A stretch of 64,000 nt of DNA, taken from positions 53,048,202 through 53,112,201 of the forward strand of contig JAJLRJ010000001.1 of assembly GCA_024195265.1 (NCBI GenBank). The letters are read 5' to 3'. This DNA is from Dendrophyllia cribrosa (lineage: Eukaryota; Cnidaria; Anthozoa; Scleractinia; Dendrophylliidae). The stretch's first letter is position 1. The number at the start of each line of letters is the position of its first letter. The position numbers were made by a program, and so were the translations under genes. Below are positions 1-13,148 of the stretch, one piece after another. Under the pieces are notes generated by a model. The model was not told where the DNA came from. It ran no database searches and saw only the letters and a list, made by a program, of their open reading frames with translations.

Positions 1-180
1 ATGTCGATCCATTACGCGCATCAATGTTAATTGCCTCTGAGCATACTTGGCGTTCATTCATTTTGATCGATAAAACAAGACCAATTGATATAACACCGCC
101 TGACTTAAATTATGTATATGTATGCAAAAGCTGAATTACAGTCTAGATTTCTTTGAAATTCAAAGAAAACTATCAAATTA

Positions 181-454
181 TTAATTATAATAACCAAAGA
201 TTAAAGTCGAAGTCGGGAGCAGGGTTACAAACTGTAAATGTAAAACCTTTATCTCCCAAGAGTGCCAAATATCAAAATTCAAGACAAATCCAAAACTTCG
301 TTTTGTAAAATATTGAAAAACAAATGACACCATGCAAAAGTACCGCTGAAGAGGTTTCATTTGAATGGTCACACCATAGATATAGGATTTGACGGACTCA
401 AAAGTTAGAACTACACTATACATGCTTCCATAATTGACTCTGGAAGTGAAAGGG
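181..454. repeat. Dispersed repeat, copy 1
   Basis: Contains GGTTTCATTTGAATGGTCAC and related sequence found in the opposite orientation, twice in tandem, at 9130-9330. Confidence 0.55.
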
Positions 455-1008
455 TTAATCCTCGGACGTACACGCAAACTTATACCCCCACCGTGGTACA
501 ATGGGGGATTGTTGCAACCCCTCCCCCTTGAGTTTTTGCGATGTTGTAATATTTTGGAAATATTTTACATCTAATAGATAGCCTGCGATGTGCTCTACAA
601 GATAAGGGAAATATTATGGGTTGTGGCGCTGCGGGGGGTCCGTGACGTCATCCAAAATGGCGGCCATCTTGGATTTTACTAAAAATTCAAATTTATCGGG
701 AAAATGCGAAAATTGCAAATATTGTTTGCTAGAGTTGCACAATAACATGCAATTAAACATTTTGATGCTTTTGGTAGCATTTATATGTTTTTTCACTGAA
801 AAAAGGTGAATAACACGCATTTTGATTCAAAAAAGGGTTGACTTCATGTTACTTATGACGTCATATCTCGTTACCATAGCAACCGGTTGTCGCCAAACTT
901 TACCAAAATATGTCTCAAGGATAAACGAACAGCTACTATAAACAGTATGTACTAATCTTAAATGGTCTTGAAAATATCGGAGAAAAACTTTGTACGTCCG
1001 AGGGTTAA
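455..1008. mobile_element. TTAA element, 554 bp
   Basis: TTAA followed by TCCTCGGACGTAC at the left; GTACGTCCGAGGG followed by TTAA at the right. No coding capacity. Confidence 0.65.
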
Positions 1009-1183
1009 GTGTACACGCTCCTATATGTCCCTGATCTATGTGTCCCGGAATTCGAATCCGACTGGTTCTTACCATTTACTTGAAAAACCAATTAAAATGA
1101 TCGTTGAATAATGGTAAGAATTTTCCTACAATAAGGAGAGCAACTGAGAGAGATGTCACTCACGTTTTACAATAAATTATAGC

Positions 1184-1358
1184 CCACTTTCATAATGGCG
1201 GCCGATTTATTTATTCTTTTATATGTATGTTAATTAGCCTCACTGGCCTCGGTAACATGTGCAAAATTGAAAAGAATTTTTACTCTAAAATGAGGCCAGT
1301 GAGGCTAATTAACATACATATAAAAGAATAAATAAATCGGCCGCCATTATGAAAGTGG
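1184..1358. repeat. Foldback with perfect 67-bp arms
   Basis: Arms 1184-1250 and 1292-1358 are exact reverse complements by eye, separated by 41 bases. The outer ends read CCACTTTCATAATGGCGGCC. Confidence 0.85.
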
Positions 1359-1524
1359 TCTATACTCAGACTTTTGTTTTCTTGTTGTTGTGGGACTATA
1401 GGACCGAGAGAAAGGTGAATTAGTAAGGGATATGGTACTTTTTTATTTATTTGCCAAGTGTTCCTACATTCTTATATAGTTATGTCCTGAAATGGTAACA
1501 GAGATCTCAACAAACCCAGTGAAG

Positions 1525-1642
<118 letters not shown>

Positions 1643-1712
1643 AAATAACACAAATGAACTTAAACCAGTCAAATAAAGAATAAATAAACACAAAGTGAAA
1701 ACCTTAAAAATT

Positions 1713-1784
1713 GTCCTGATCGGGATTAGAACCCGCGTCCCCGACTTTCTAGCGTCGATGTGTTAACCACTACACCAGCAGGAC
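1713..1784 (-). repeat. tRNA-like sequence (SINE or tRNA pseudogene)
   Basis: On the minus strand: GTCCTG/CAGGAC acceptor pairing, a perfect GTGT/ACAC D stem, box A TGGTGTAGTGGTTAACAC and box B GGGTTCTAATCCC. The anticodon loop is eight bases (GCTAGAAA), one too many, so a working tRNA is doubtful. Confidence 0.5.
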
Positions 1785-2611
1785 GACTACGCAATAACGC
1801 AGCCGAACTTTAGGCTTTATGGCTCACGGGCCTCCCGAACAATTTTCAGTGTTTTCACAGGAGCTGACTGGAAGGCTTCTAGGCCTATATATATATGGAG
1901 ATTCCCTTTACAAATACGGATACAGTATTTTAATACTGTAAAACAATGTCATAAAATGAATGCCGTGGCGTTCGTAATAATCTGGCGTTACAATATATTA
2001 AAGGAAAAAAAACGTAGTACTCAGTTTACATTAAAATAATTGTTTAGATGTCTCCTGAATCTTTATGATACATTTGCTTTATCAAAACCTTGATTTTTTA
2101 AAACGTTTGCAGTGTTTTAGTCTCCTTCAATTGTTCTGGCAAAGTAATTTCCTTATAACCGAAATGAATTATTTGCACAACTAGTGTTGTACATATTTCA
2201 GTTAGTTTGAATTAACCGGGTTCAACGGAGTATCTCAGAATATACTTTCAACTTACAATACAGAATGTAGTTTCAACCGAAATTGCCGGGTATTTTGTTC
2301 AAAAGGTAAATAGCCCCGGATCGGCGTCTATATGTGGATTTCGTTCAATGTTGTTTTTCGCATTTCTCGCCGAGCTCTCGTTTTATCACCCCTCTACAAA
2401 AGCTAACTTTGATTAGTTCAGATTCAGTCTGAGAGGGCGTGCATGAAAACTACTTAGTTTTTTATTTCGGTGTCTTAACTTAAAAGCATAAAAATACTTA
2501 TTCATTTTTAAGTGGAATACCTGTAAACTAGCTGGTTTGTTATCGTCGTAGCTTTTCAAAGGCGTCTATGATAACATACTCTTTTATAGCTAAGCGTATG
2601 AAACCAATAAA

Positions 2612-2646
2612 CAGTATTGTATTGTATTGTATTGTATTGTATTGTA
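2612..2646. repeat. (ATTGT)n microsatellite
   Basis: Seven ATTGT units. Confidence 0.9.
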
Positions 2647-2649
2647 CTT

Positions 2650-5600
2650 ATTTTCGTTATAAAAGGGGCAAAAAATAGTTGCACTACGTAAAGAGAAACT
2701 TTGCTTCTTCATTGGTTGTTGTTATGCGAGTGTTGAAAATAAAGCAACTGATCACTAAGGTAATTTTTTATGTACGATTAACTTTTTCCACATAAAACTG
2801 AAGAAACGCATGAAGAGTATTCGATTAACAACGAGTATACCTTTATCAACTATCTTTAAAGGCAGTGAAACTCTGTCGAAAACGTTAAAAATGAGTCATT
2901 TTGAGTTTTAAAATTAAAGCCATATCATGCATTGAGAAAGCTAAATTTGCCACGGTCTGCAAGTACTGAAAATGAACAGACATGTTTGGCTACTTTCATT
3001 TCAAAGCCGAATTTAAAGCTAATCCAACTTGACAAAATTTATAAAATGTACAGTGTATATCATTAAATATTAAAAACATGCGGATAAAAAAAATTAGAGC
3101 TTTGCTCCACTTAATTTGGAGAAATTAAATATATTGTACGAAACAGCATGATATTTCTTTAGAAATTTGGAGTTAAAAAAAGATATGAGTTAAATAATAT
3201 GTAATTTCTTCTGATATGTTTGCTTACATCTTTTTTTTTGGGGAAGCCTGGAGTAAGCGTAGGAACTCAGTGTATGACGCACGAAGAACTAAAAACTTGG
3301 TTAAAATGGAGCCAAGAAAGTAGTAAGACTACTTTATTTTCATTTAACATCTGTTTAAATTGAATTTCCTCTTTGTTATATGGTACGATGCGCTTTTTTT
3401 ATATATACCTAATACCTATCTATTCAAACGAACAACTATGATAATCACATGTTAACATATTAACTCAATCTGTCGGATGTCGGCTACAACTTCTTCTTTA
3501 GTTATCGATGAATTGTTATCAGCGGCATCGACCCATCATAGTTTTTCAATCAGTTCTCATTGGTATCGGAAATTAATTTACAAACCAGTGTTATAAAATG
3601 TGAACAGTTTGTCGGAAAGTTGTTTGGACTTTTACAGATTTATTAATATTGTGCTTTTTTTCAAATTAGTCCTACTGCCAAAATTCATATTTACATTGCT
3701 TTAGGAATTGCTAAAACTAGAACTAAGAACTCAGAGTTTGTTGTACATCCCTTGCAGTCTATAGCTTTTCTACAAACCTTGCTTTATGGCTGTTCAAATT
3801 TCCAAGTTGTTTCATTTTGAATTCACAATTAACCGAATGTAAACACATTATTAAAAAACAATATATAATACATTTTTCTAAATTACTTAGTCAGCAATTG
3901 TCAAAAAGAAACATTACTTTGTGTAAAATTCTTAAGTTAATTTTGAATTCGATTTTGTAATCATGTCAGGACATATCAGCAAAAAAAAATTACAGTTTGC
4001 AGAAATTGAAAGGGTGCATTTGATTAGTTAGTAATTGCAACTACTAAAGGCAAGTTCGTGTAAAATTTGCAAACCTTTCTCTCAATTTTGGATTTTCAGT
4101 GATTTCATCCTACCCTTTCGATGCACTTCTTTTATTACAGCGGTTACCATTAACAGGCGACCTATCACATTTCATTCCAGAAGGTCAAACTTGAGTTTGG
4201 TGGACGTCAATCAAAGGAAAGCCGTTAATACTGTTTGTTTGTTTGTTTTTAATTCCGACTGGATTTTGAACAATTTTACCAAAAAGAAATAGTAAACATT
4301 TTGAAACAACCAATTTCAAAGGCAATAACACTTTTAATGAGAAGATTTCATTCAACATGATAAAAGATTGGCGCTTCTTGCAGCGGCGGCTTTATGATTG
4401 TGATCCGCCAACTTTTCATTATGCATCACTGGGTTCCATATTTTCACGAGCAGTGAAATTTCAAAGTTTTATTTTAAAATACGGTTTCGGCAATCGGCAG
4501 CTTTTTTGTTTTGTTTAAACTTGCTTGGAAATCAAAGTTGATAAAGTTTTACCCGTCTTAGCTGGTAAAATTGTCGATCTTTTAGCTCTGTTTGCGTGAA
4601 ATCCTGTCAGAATCCAAAATGATTTTAACAGCTTTCCTTTAATGGATATCCACTAAAACTCAACTTCATCCGCCTCTCTTTTTGTTTTATTGCGAACCAA
4701 AATATCCCGCAAATTATTAGAGATAAATTTTCCATGATAGGTTTTTAAAACTATCAAAAATCTCGATTTTCCAATTTTTCCGTCAGTTTTTCCAAAACTA
4801 CTAGTTTTATTTTGTAGGGGCATCTCAGTCTTTTTAATCTACTTTGGAATTTCTCATTGTTTCTATCGGAAACATGACCTCAGTGCAAATTCAATTCAGT
4901 ATTAATGGTGATTTATTTATTTTCTTTTTTTTTTCTTAATTTAAATGTGTTTGAATTGCATTCTGGTGAAATGCCCCGTCCATTTCACAAACCATGATTT
5001 TGTTTAATAAACAATGAGACAAATAACCTGAAGGGTGAAGAAATGACTTCACTTGAAGCGCCGCAAATCAGGAAATATTCCCCATCGAAGCCAGAATAGC
5101 AATGTTCCTTGGCGTTTGGTGTTGATCACAATTATAGTGGAAAAAATATTATTTCATTTAAACATAGAAAGCAAAATAAAGAGTTGACCTGCCTTAATGT
5201 CCGATAATCGTCCCTCAGCAGCACTTAATAAAGTCCTTTGGGTAATTAAAAACCGATCTTGAGAAAGAATCAACTGAAGGTAGCTGACTTTCGTTCGTTT
5301 CAGTTTTTATTTTAAACTCCACGCCGAACGCCGGGTGTGTAATGTTAATAAGCTGAACAAATCTATCTCTCACTAATGATCACAAACATGTACCTCAAAC
5401 TCACTTTCATTTGATGTTACGCTAATCTTTTATTGTAAGTAAAATGGCGCCTCGATCTTTCGTAACATCGGCAAATTTAACTCATATTGTTATCGGAGGA
5501 AAAGTCGTTTTGGGTACGAAGGTGAAAGCAGCTAGGTAAATTCGGTACATAAGATTCATTTCCCGCTAAAATTGTTCGCCACTGAAATATTCAGGTAAAA

Positions 5601-6460
5601 GAACCGAAGTTGTCAAAATGTATTTATTTAGCTTTCATGTAGTTTCTTTGCAGGCACTAAAATGATATGGATAAGCAATACAGTCTTTTATTCACGATGC
5701 TTCCCTATCGGTATCGCACCGATTAGAGAAATACTACAACTTATCCACCTCCACGATCATCTTTATTTAATTTAAGAAATATTATTTTCAAGAACGTTCA
5801 GTATAAATCATATTTATTTTGAGAGGTAAAATTATTGATTCATATGAGAAATCTGTCCAGAAATATCTCGAAAGGTTTCTCAAAAGAATTATCGTGAAAC
5901 ACTAATTAAATAATTGTTTATCATATTCAAAAAGATCAAAGTGCCGTTACGAAATAAAACTTTCCGTGTAGTTTTCGTAGCCTTGAGGAAAAGTACCCAA
6001 AATGAATTGAAATCCCATTATAATTCCATTAACGAAACCGACCTTACGGTACAGTGCTGTTCATTAGCATACATCTTAAAACAGTAGGAAGTTGAAGAAC
6101 GCGAAAGAATATTCAAACAAAACATAAACGATCTATTATTTTTTCCACTATAAGACTTGCAGTCCTTTTGAGCATGTTTCGAATACGTCAGTTTTAATCC
6201 ATTGATGCACGATAAAAAACAATTGTTTGTACTTCTAAAATATCACAAAAATCTTCTTAATTAACAGCTTAGACACGTTTCCGAAAACGAAGACTGTCTA
6301 ATCCCTGAAAAAAAAAATACAAAAAGGGCGTCTTTGGAGAATGTCAAAAATAAATTTAAAACCCAACTGACAGTTAGCCGATAAATAGTTTTGGAATAAT
6401 TCTAGCTTTCATTAATTAACAATGGGACGCTAGTTATATGTGAATCGCCATATGCCAGGA
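2650..6460. other. No gene recognised
   Basis: AT-rich sequence with only short chance open frames, such as 4035-4292, which has no recognisable domain. I see no repeat structure, RNA gene or splice pattern that I can support. Confidence 0.5.
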
Positions 6461-6466
6461 GGAAGC

Positions 6467-6678
6467 ATTTATAAGCCGCCAATTACGATCATAGCTTCCG
6501 AAGTGACAAGTATTCTTGTTCGAATATAATCATATTATCTTCAAGCGTGGTTATACAATCGAAAGGTGTTATATCTACACTGCAAATTAGTTTACCGAAA
6601 GCAAATATATATACGACGAGGATTTCGATTTCCTCAGTTACATGCCTCGTGGCTTTGGAAATTTTCCTCAAGATTAAG
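6467..6678 (+). promoter_or_regulatory. Candidate promoter and 5' non-coding exon for RWamide gene 1
   Basis: ATTTATAAG near 6467 could be a TATA box. About 200 bases further on, ATTAAG is followed by a strong donor, GTGAGT, at 6679. This resembles the TATA plus roughly 215-base leader plus donor seen for RWamide gene 2, but the implied intron is 3.9 kb and other leader exons are possible. Inference only; RNA reads across 6678/10601 would decide. Confidence 0.25.
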
Positions 6679-7425
6679 GTGAGTTTTTTTGCATTAGTCT
6701 GACTCAAAACACCTTCAGGACGCTTATTTCTGTATTATTCAGGCAATTCAATACTTAGATTGAGATTTGAAGAGAATCTTGTTTCAATTCACCAAATATT
6801 TCATTAAGTTATAGTAAAGAGGCAAGCTTGTCTTCCCCTTTTAATCTTCACAGAATCTTGGTTGCTGATTAAATGAAGCAGGTATTTTGTTTATCCTTCT
6901 CGCTTTAAATCCCTGTATTTCATAATAGTTTTTTTCCACGGCTCGTCGATCGACTTGGAAAATAAATATTTGTTGTACCATTTCAACGTTCAAACAGTTT
7001 TCACTTGTGTAGTGACTTTCGTTTCGATGAAAAGGGGAAAAAAACTATGAAACTGGTACAATTGCTACTGACAAACTAACACACTAAGCTATAGGCGTGT
7101 TTTATTTACACAAATTTCGAAGTAATTATTACAAAGAGGCGTTTCAAATTATTCGTTAAAGAGCAGTCTCTTCCATGATCTAGAAGCAATAGAGGAACCG
7201 CGTTTTGTATTTGCTTATAACGATAACCGTTTGAAGCTTTCTAAAATTATAATTGTGAATGTGTTCGTGTTTGTGTTTTTAGCATCGGGTAACTTCCCTT
7301 CAACTAATACTTTGTCTTGTGTATAAATTATAAAATGCTATTCAGAAAGGTCCATTTTCAATTGAGTGCTGTTGAAGTTGAAACAGTAGCATTCATACAA
7401 TGAATAAATGTTGGAAAATAAAATA

Positions 7426-8099
7426 TGATGCAAGGCGTCTTACTTGCAAATTTTACTTTGAAATTGCACATAGCTTATAAGATGAATAGAAACGTATTTT
7501 TTTTTAGTGTGGGAAAACCGTTCACGAGTACAGCGTATAAGAGAATCATGCTTCGCGTGTCACTGCGATTAAAATATATATAATTACTCTTGCTTCGCAT
7601 TATCTTAATGTATCTGATTCGGCAAAACACTGAAGGTTCACGAAAAACAGTAGATTCTTAGTGCTAAAGAAAAAAATTGATATCAAATAAATAAAATCAA
7701 TGTTCTAAGGGAGGAGAATAGCGACATATTTTGTCGAAAATGTTCCTTACTGAAGACGTTAGTGCATGTCCTGTTCTGCTAATTATTAAATATAATGATG
7801 CAAAGCGCCTTACTTGCAAATTTTACTTTGAAATTGCACATAGCTTATACGATAAATAGAAACATGTATTTTTTTTAGTGTGGGAAAACCATTCACGAGT
7901 ACAGCGTATAAGAGAATCATGCTTCGCGTGTCACTGCGATTAAAATATATATAATTATATAATTACTCTTGCTTCGCATTATCTTAAGGAGAAAAAAAAT
8001 TGATATCAAATAAATAAAATCAATGTTCTAAGGGGGGAGAATAGCGACATATTTTGTCGAAAATGTTCCTTACTGAAGGCGTTAGTGCATGTCCTGTTC
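7426..8099. repeat. Imperfect tandem duplication of about 350 bp
   Basis: 7426-7778 and 7796-8099 share TTACTTGCAAATTTTACTTT, GTGTGGGAAAACC, the CTTCGCGTGTCACTGCG region and TGTTCTAAGG-GAGAATAGC. The second copy lacks about 60 bases after ATTATCTTAA. Confidence 0.85.
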
Positions 8100-8135
8100 A
8101 CAACGACTTGCTAAACATTATTATATTTGAGCACT

Positions 8136-8603
8136 TTAAGGTGTTTGCCTCCAGTTTCCGTGTAGCCGCACCAAACATTTTTGAGCGGCCGTTTAACTAA
8201 CTTTCCTTTATTGAATTAGTATGAAACTTGCACAAAATATTATACTTAGTTTGAAGTTTATAAGAATATAACAATTTTGTAAATCGCATTTCAAATTGCG
8301 GAGATAAATTAAACGAGAAACATTGAAATCACTTGAGTCTAAATTCCGAGCGATTGCGATGGCATCTAGAAAAATCAAAACTATTACGATAAACTATGAC
8401 ATATGGCAAGCAAAATATCTAAAATTTAGAAACTTTTGTCAAGCCGATTTTGAGTAAATCAGAAAAACATTTCGAACTTGTGATTTTGCATGTGTATGAG
8501 CACATCCATAAGTTCCTCAATTAAGCTTATAAAAGTTTAATTTCTCAGTCTCAACTATGAAAGTTCGGTGCGGCTGCATGGAAACCGGAGGGAAACATCT
8601 TAA
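8136..8603. mobile_element. TTAA element, 468 bp
   Basis: TTAA then GGTGTTTGCCTCCAGTTTCC at the left; the inverse with a few mismatches, ending GGGAAACATC, then TTAA at the right. TIRs are about 33 bp. Non-coding. Confidence 0.75.
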
Positions 8604-9104
8604 GTGGTTTCGCGCTTACTCTTTTCAAAGCCCCTAAAGGTGCTAAACATTAAATTTGACAATTTTCCCATTATTTGGGCATCATTTAAACATATTTTTA
8701 GTTAACTTTCAATTTGATGTTTCACCATAGACTCAACAACAATCTAAAAAATTCAACCAAATTTTTTCGTCCTTTTAGATTTGTCGCTTTTGGTCATTTG
8801 CCAGTTAAAACTTAGGGTAATTGGCCTTATCTATGGGTTTTTTAATTAAAAAACATACTATAAATTATAAAACTTATTATGGTGCGGTGTATTTCTGGCT
8901 ATCGTCCGGAGACGAGGAACATCGCAAATTCTTGAGAGGGTTTTGCTGCTAAGAGAAGGAATTAGGACCCTTTTCCTTAGAGTTCGCATCTTGAAATTTT
9001 TGAAGTTAGTATTCACATATATATATATATATATATATTTATTCCTCTCATTTAACTTATTTATTGGACAGGGATTTACAAAGGAACCTTTATAAATTGT
9101 GTAT

Positions 9105-9410
9105 TTAACCCTCTCGCTCCCAGAAAAAAATTATAGAGACATGTAGTGTAGTTCTACCTTTTGAGTCTGTTGATGAAAACCTATGGTGTAACCATTCAAA
9201 TGAAACCTCTATGGCAGTACTTTTGTATGGTACCATTTGTTCTACCTTTTGAGTCTGTTGATGAAAACCTATGGTGTAACCATGCAAATGAAACCTCTAC
9301 GGCAGTACTTCTGCATGGTACCATTCATTTTTCAATATTTTACAAAACGATTTTTCTTTATTTTATATATTTGGGTTTTTTTATATATATAATTGGTATC
9401 CTTGGAAATT
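9105..9410. repeat. Dispersed repeat, copy 2, with an internal 85-bp duplication
   Basis: TTCTACCTTTTGAGTCTGTT to CATGGTACCATT occurs twice in tandem (about 9150 and 9239). Related to 181-454. Confidence 0.7.
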
Positions 9411-9766
9411 AAAGGGTTACTACAGGCGTGTTGCACGTCCCCGTTTAGTTCTCCTTTTTAAGCTGTCTCAAGAGCCGTGAATGTTCTAATACTACGACAT
9501 TACTTTACGAAGAGATTCAGAAGAGATTCGACAGCAAGGTTTGATCCGCGCGAAAAAAAAAATTGGAGGACATTATCGTATAGTGCTCTCGTTAGTCTCG
9601 GCATACCATTCTCAAACTTAATCATAATTCATGAAGAGAAAGCAAACGAAATCATTACCTTGAAGGAGGTTCAGATATGTCATTACTAATAACCATAAAC
9701 TTTGGTAAACCAGTTTTGCTTTAAATTTCTCTAAGAAATATTATTAATAATGGTTTAAGAATCCGT

Positions 9767-9896
9767 ATATCAAACACTCGAAACAAACACCTGGAAGTCG
9801 ATCAAAAAAAGCTCGGCTGCGCTTCGTTTTTTAACCCACCTCTCGGTGTTTGGACATCCGGCCTGATGAAATACTCTTCCTCGTGTTTGATATATT
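9767..9896. mobile_element. Small TIR element
   Basis: CGTATATCAAACACTCG at the left and CGTGTTTGATATATTAC at the right, about 130 bp apart. No coding content. Confidence 0.45.
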
Positions 9897-10590
9897 ACAT
9901 AATTTCTACGTCGTCTCCAGACATCCTTGTCCTTGAACTAATTCAATTGGAAGCAATGATTTGCCTCGGCGATAAAAGAACTTGCAAAGCCTTTGGTGAA
10001 CCAATTCTGTGTTAAAATCCCAGTCTTTTAAAAGTAATTTCTTGCAGTTAAGTATATTAAAATTTACAAGACCAGCTGACGAGTCTCTCCAAGTTATATT
10101 TTTTTGCTGAAACACAAAGGTTGTGTTTTATAGCCCTGCACATAAATTTAGATATACAGTTGTTGCTTTCATGTGAAAGCAGCAGTTTTAGCAGCTGTCA
10201 CCATGTTATGGTTCACGTATTAAATTTTTATTTCTCAATTATCTTTTGTTAGTTTTAAGGGCCCTTACCAAACTCACTCAAAACAATAAAGGATGGTCAA
10301 ATGTAGCGCTCTCACGAAAGGACCGCTTAAAATAATATATGAATAATAAAGAGGTCATATTAAACCATTGGAACATGTATAGGAACCAAACAGCGTGAAT
10401 AATTACGAATTATGAACTAAATTTTGGCTAAATATTTGAAACCTGAATAAACGGTGACATTGCATTATTTTTTCCCAACTGCTTTATAAAATTACGAAGG
10501 ATTGTTCGATTAAGACCTTGTGACTGAGAAATAATTACTGCGACAATTTCGGTTGCCGTGTTAACCCTTTCGGTTTTTTCTTTATTTTTT

Positions 10591-10600
10591 AAACTTGCAG
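10591..10600 (+). promoter_or_regulatory. Splice acceptor abutting the start codon of RWamide gene 1
   Basis: AAACTTGCAG, preceded by a T-rich tract at 10570-10590, ends immediately before the ATG at 10601. It implies that the 5' untranslated region is spliced from an upstream exon. Confidence 0.6.
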
Positions 10601-11952
10601 ATGGTAACCAAGACTCAACTCGCTTTTCTACTCGTGACATGCGTAGTAATGTCGTTGTTATTCGAGCCAGCTCTCAGTCAAAAAGATGCTTTACGATGGG
10701 GTAAACGAGATAGCAGTGTGCCCGAGGAGTATGCGCCGATCAATCCAAAGCATCGGAGGAGACAATACGATAACGAGGAGGATTACTATAGTAAGTCTGC
10801 ATCACTTTTAGACGGCTGTTAAACACTTACGTTACGCATACACATGTCATTTTGGATGGAGAGAAGCAATCTTGATTATCGGTGATTATTGGTGTCGACA
10901 ACGCTTTGGAACTGTTATTCACTGAAGTGTAGATGAATAATGGTGGATATTCGCTGAGTCGCGAAGCGGTGAGGTCAATATCCACCACTCTTCACCGTCA
11001 CTGAGGTTAATAATTGTGACGGTTAATATAATACTAAACAAATGGATAGCCAGCCCAAAATATTTACTTCATTTCTGACGGGTGCAGATGGGAAAAAACT
11101 CGCACGCGTAATCCAGAACAATGCCTGGAGGTGAATAGCAAATTAAAATTAATTTAACTATTCAGAGTTTGACTAGCTAATCAGACCGCCCGAAAAACAC
11201 TGTCGACTGCTTGGTTTGGTACATACCAAGCTAAGTTATAAATGTTTATTAATGAAATCTTATTCTTTAGAGAAAAACCCATATAGGGGCTTATTATGGT
11301 AACTATTACTTCTTTGGAAATCAAATTTATTGTGGCATAACATAAACTTTTAAATGCTTCAAATGCTGAATGACGATGAGTTCAATAAAAAGGCTGCACC
11401 TTGTACAGCATACCTAACAGTACCACAGGAAAGCACTCAGTGCTCAGTAACTTTCATTTCAATGGTCTCGTTTTAGGTTTTCATCAGTTCACAGACTTAC
11501 TGCGCCTTTCGATAACATGCAGACTTTGAAATTCAAAACCCAACTCAAAATTTGCGTTTTACGCTGCCGTCAATCATCTTAGCTTACCTCTCAGAGAACA
11601 TATCCTCCTTTCAATGAGTTCAAAAGGTGACGTCCGTGCATTATGATTGGTAGATTTCGATCCATTTTGTTTGTCTCTGTTTACATGGTCAGTTGGCTTT
11701 CGTATTAATTATGATTGACGGCAGGGAACAACGCAACCGTTGGTGGAGATTTGAATTTCAGATTCCGTATGTTATTGAAAGGCGCAGTGAAAGTCACAAC
11801 CACGTTAGATGATGACAGTGAAAGGGTTAGATTATTGGTATGGTACAGAAAAACGTACAAAGTGATTGTTATTAAATGAAACAAATTTCCGTTATTTTCT
11901 TACAGGAGAAGATGAAAGGAGAAGCGATCTTCCGGACCTCTTTCGACTGTAA
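10601..11952 (+). CDS. RWamide neuropeptide precursor 1 (LRWamide type), two coding exons
   Basis: Secreted prohormone of 78 aa. Exons are 10601-10790 and 11906-11952, joined through a GTAAGT donor at 10791 and a TTCTTACAG acceptor; the intron is phase 1. Residues 1-26 form a signal peptide with a Leu/Val-rich core. Cleavage after ALS would leave Gln27 first, followed by QKDALRW, the amidation Gly34 and Lys35-Arg36. The predicted mature peptide is pGlu-KDALRW-amide. Sea-anemone Antho-RWamides also start with pGlu and end in Leu-Arg-Trp-amide, and act as neuropeptides. The rest is hydrophilic and acidic, with basic sites at HRRR (51-54) and ERR, and ends in LFRL. The start is the ATG directly after an AG acceptor (AAACTTGCAG), so a 5' non-coding exon should lie upstream. 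AATAAA signals follow at 12059 and 12110. Signal peptide, peptide and processing sites are seen; function is inferred from family similarity. Confidence 0.82.
10941..10986. repeat. Hairpin repeat in the RWamide 1 intron
   Basis: TGGTGGATATT and AATATCCACCA flank a GC-rich loop with CGCTGAGTCGCGAAGCGG. Confidence 0.55.
11499..11788. mobile_element. MITE in the RWamide 1 intron
   Basis: ACTGCGCCTTTCGATAACAT at the left and ATGTTATTGAAAGGCGCAGT at the right; the TIR continues to about 39 bp including TTTGAAATTCAAA. Confidence 0.75.
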
Positions 11953-12058
11953 TGACTGCACACTGACGACCGACTGAAGACCTAGATTTTAACTCACAAA
12001 AATATTTATTATAGAATACGTGTACGTACGTAGATGTGTGTAACATTATCATTACAGA

Positions 12059-12115
12059 AATAAATGGGCTGCAATGATTGTGAGTTGAGATGGTGAATGT
12101 AAATGTAGCAATAAA
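12059..12115 (+). terminator. Polyadenylation signals of RWamide gene 1
   Basis: Two AATAAA hexamers, at 12059-12064 and 12110-12115, lie 107 and 158 bases past the stop codon and fit a short 3' UTR. Confidence 0.55.
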
Positions 12116-13148
12116 TTTCTTTCCAATTTAGCCCTGAAAGTTTTGAATTATGAGGGGGGGGGGGGGGAGTGCTCGCTCTGAATTTAAACGTTTAAGACTT
12201 CAGAAGAATTTAACCAATACCCACCAAATTTCGCGACTTTCCTGAAATTTATCTGGAAACGTTTTGATGGCAGCTTTCTATTCATCATATGTGGCATTTC
12301 ATCACAACCAGATTTTGGTAAGCATGTTTACCCAAATTTTGAACTTTCTGCGTAAATAAACGTTTTAACGGAAAATGTTTCACTTTTTCTTGTAGTAAAT
12401 GTTACAATTTAAGACCATTTTAGCATTTTCTTTTGATTTTGGTTGATTTTGACTCAATTTTGGCGCGTTTCTAACATGATGAAAATCCAAGATGGCGGAT
12501 CCAAGATGACGGATCCGAGATGGCGGTCATTCAGAATGATGACAAAATTGCCGCGACATATGACGTTATCACGTCACATAACCAACCTTAATTAAGACAG
12601 TTTTTGATATTCTTGAAGTTACAGTGAGAGTTGATAGGAGTTCCAATTCTCGCTCTCGTTTGGCATGAAGCTATCATACGTCTCTCGTCTGCTCTCGAAG
12701 AGTTTGAATCCGCTCAAATTTTCTTCGGTTGATTTGCCTTAACTTTCAAACACTCTCTCTAACTCTTGTGTGCTCTCAAAGAGTTTGAACTCTCGTTGTA
12801 AACTCTCCTTCCCGTTTGGCCCGATGTTAACCCTGTTAAAACTATTGTTTTTTTGCTCATCATTAGACGTAAATGCACGAACAAGCAACACATTGTTATT
12901 TTGCTAATTAAACTTTTTAACACACGTGTAAAATTGTTCTTTTGCTAATTTAACTTTTTAAGTACGCGCAATATATTCTCAAATTGTTTTTAACTGACTT
13001 AACTCAATCATTTCCATTACCGGACTTCGTTGCTCGCGATGAAATTTGTTTTGGGTTTTGCTTTTTAAGTGAGACCCCAGCTAAAAAATGTTTTATACGA
13101 TAACCGAAAAAAAAATTAAAAGCGCACATGAGCATTTATAAAATGTAA

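Noticed and set aside
9161..9412. Open frame of 83 codons
   Set aside because: Made of a duplicated dispersed repeat also present inverted near 181-454.
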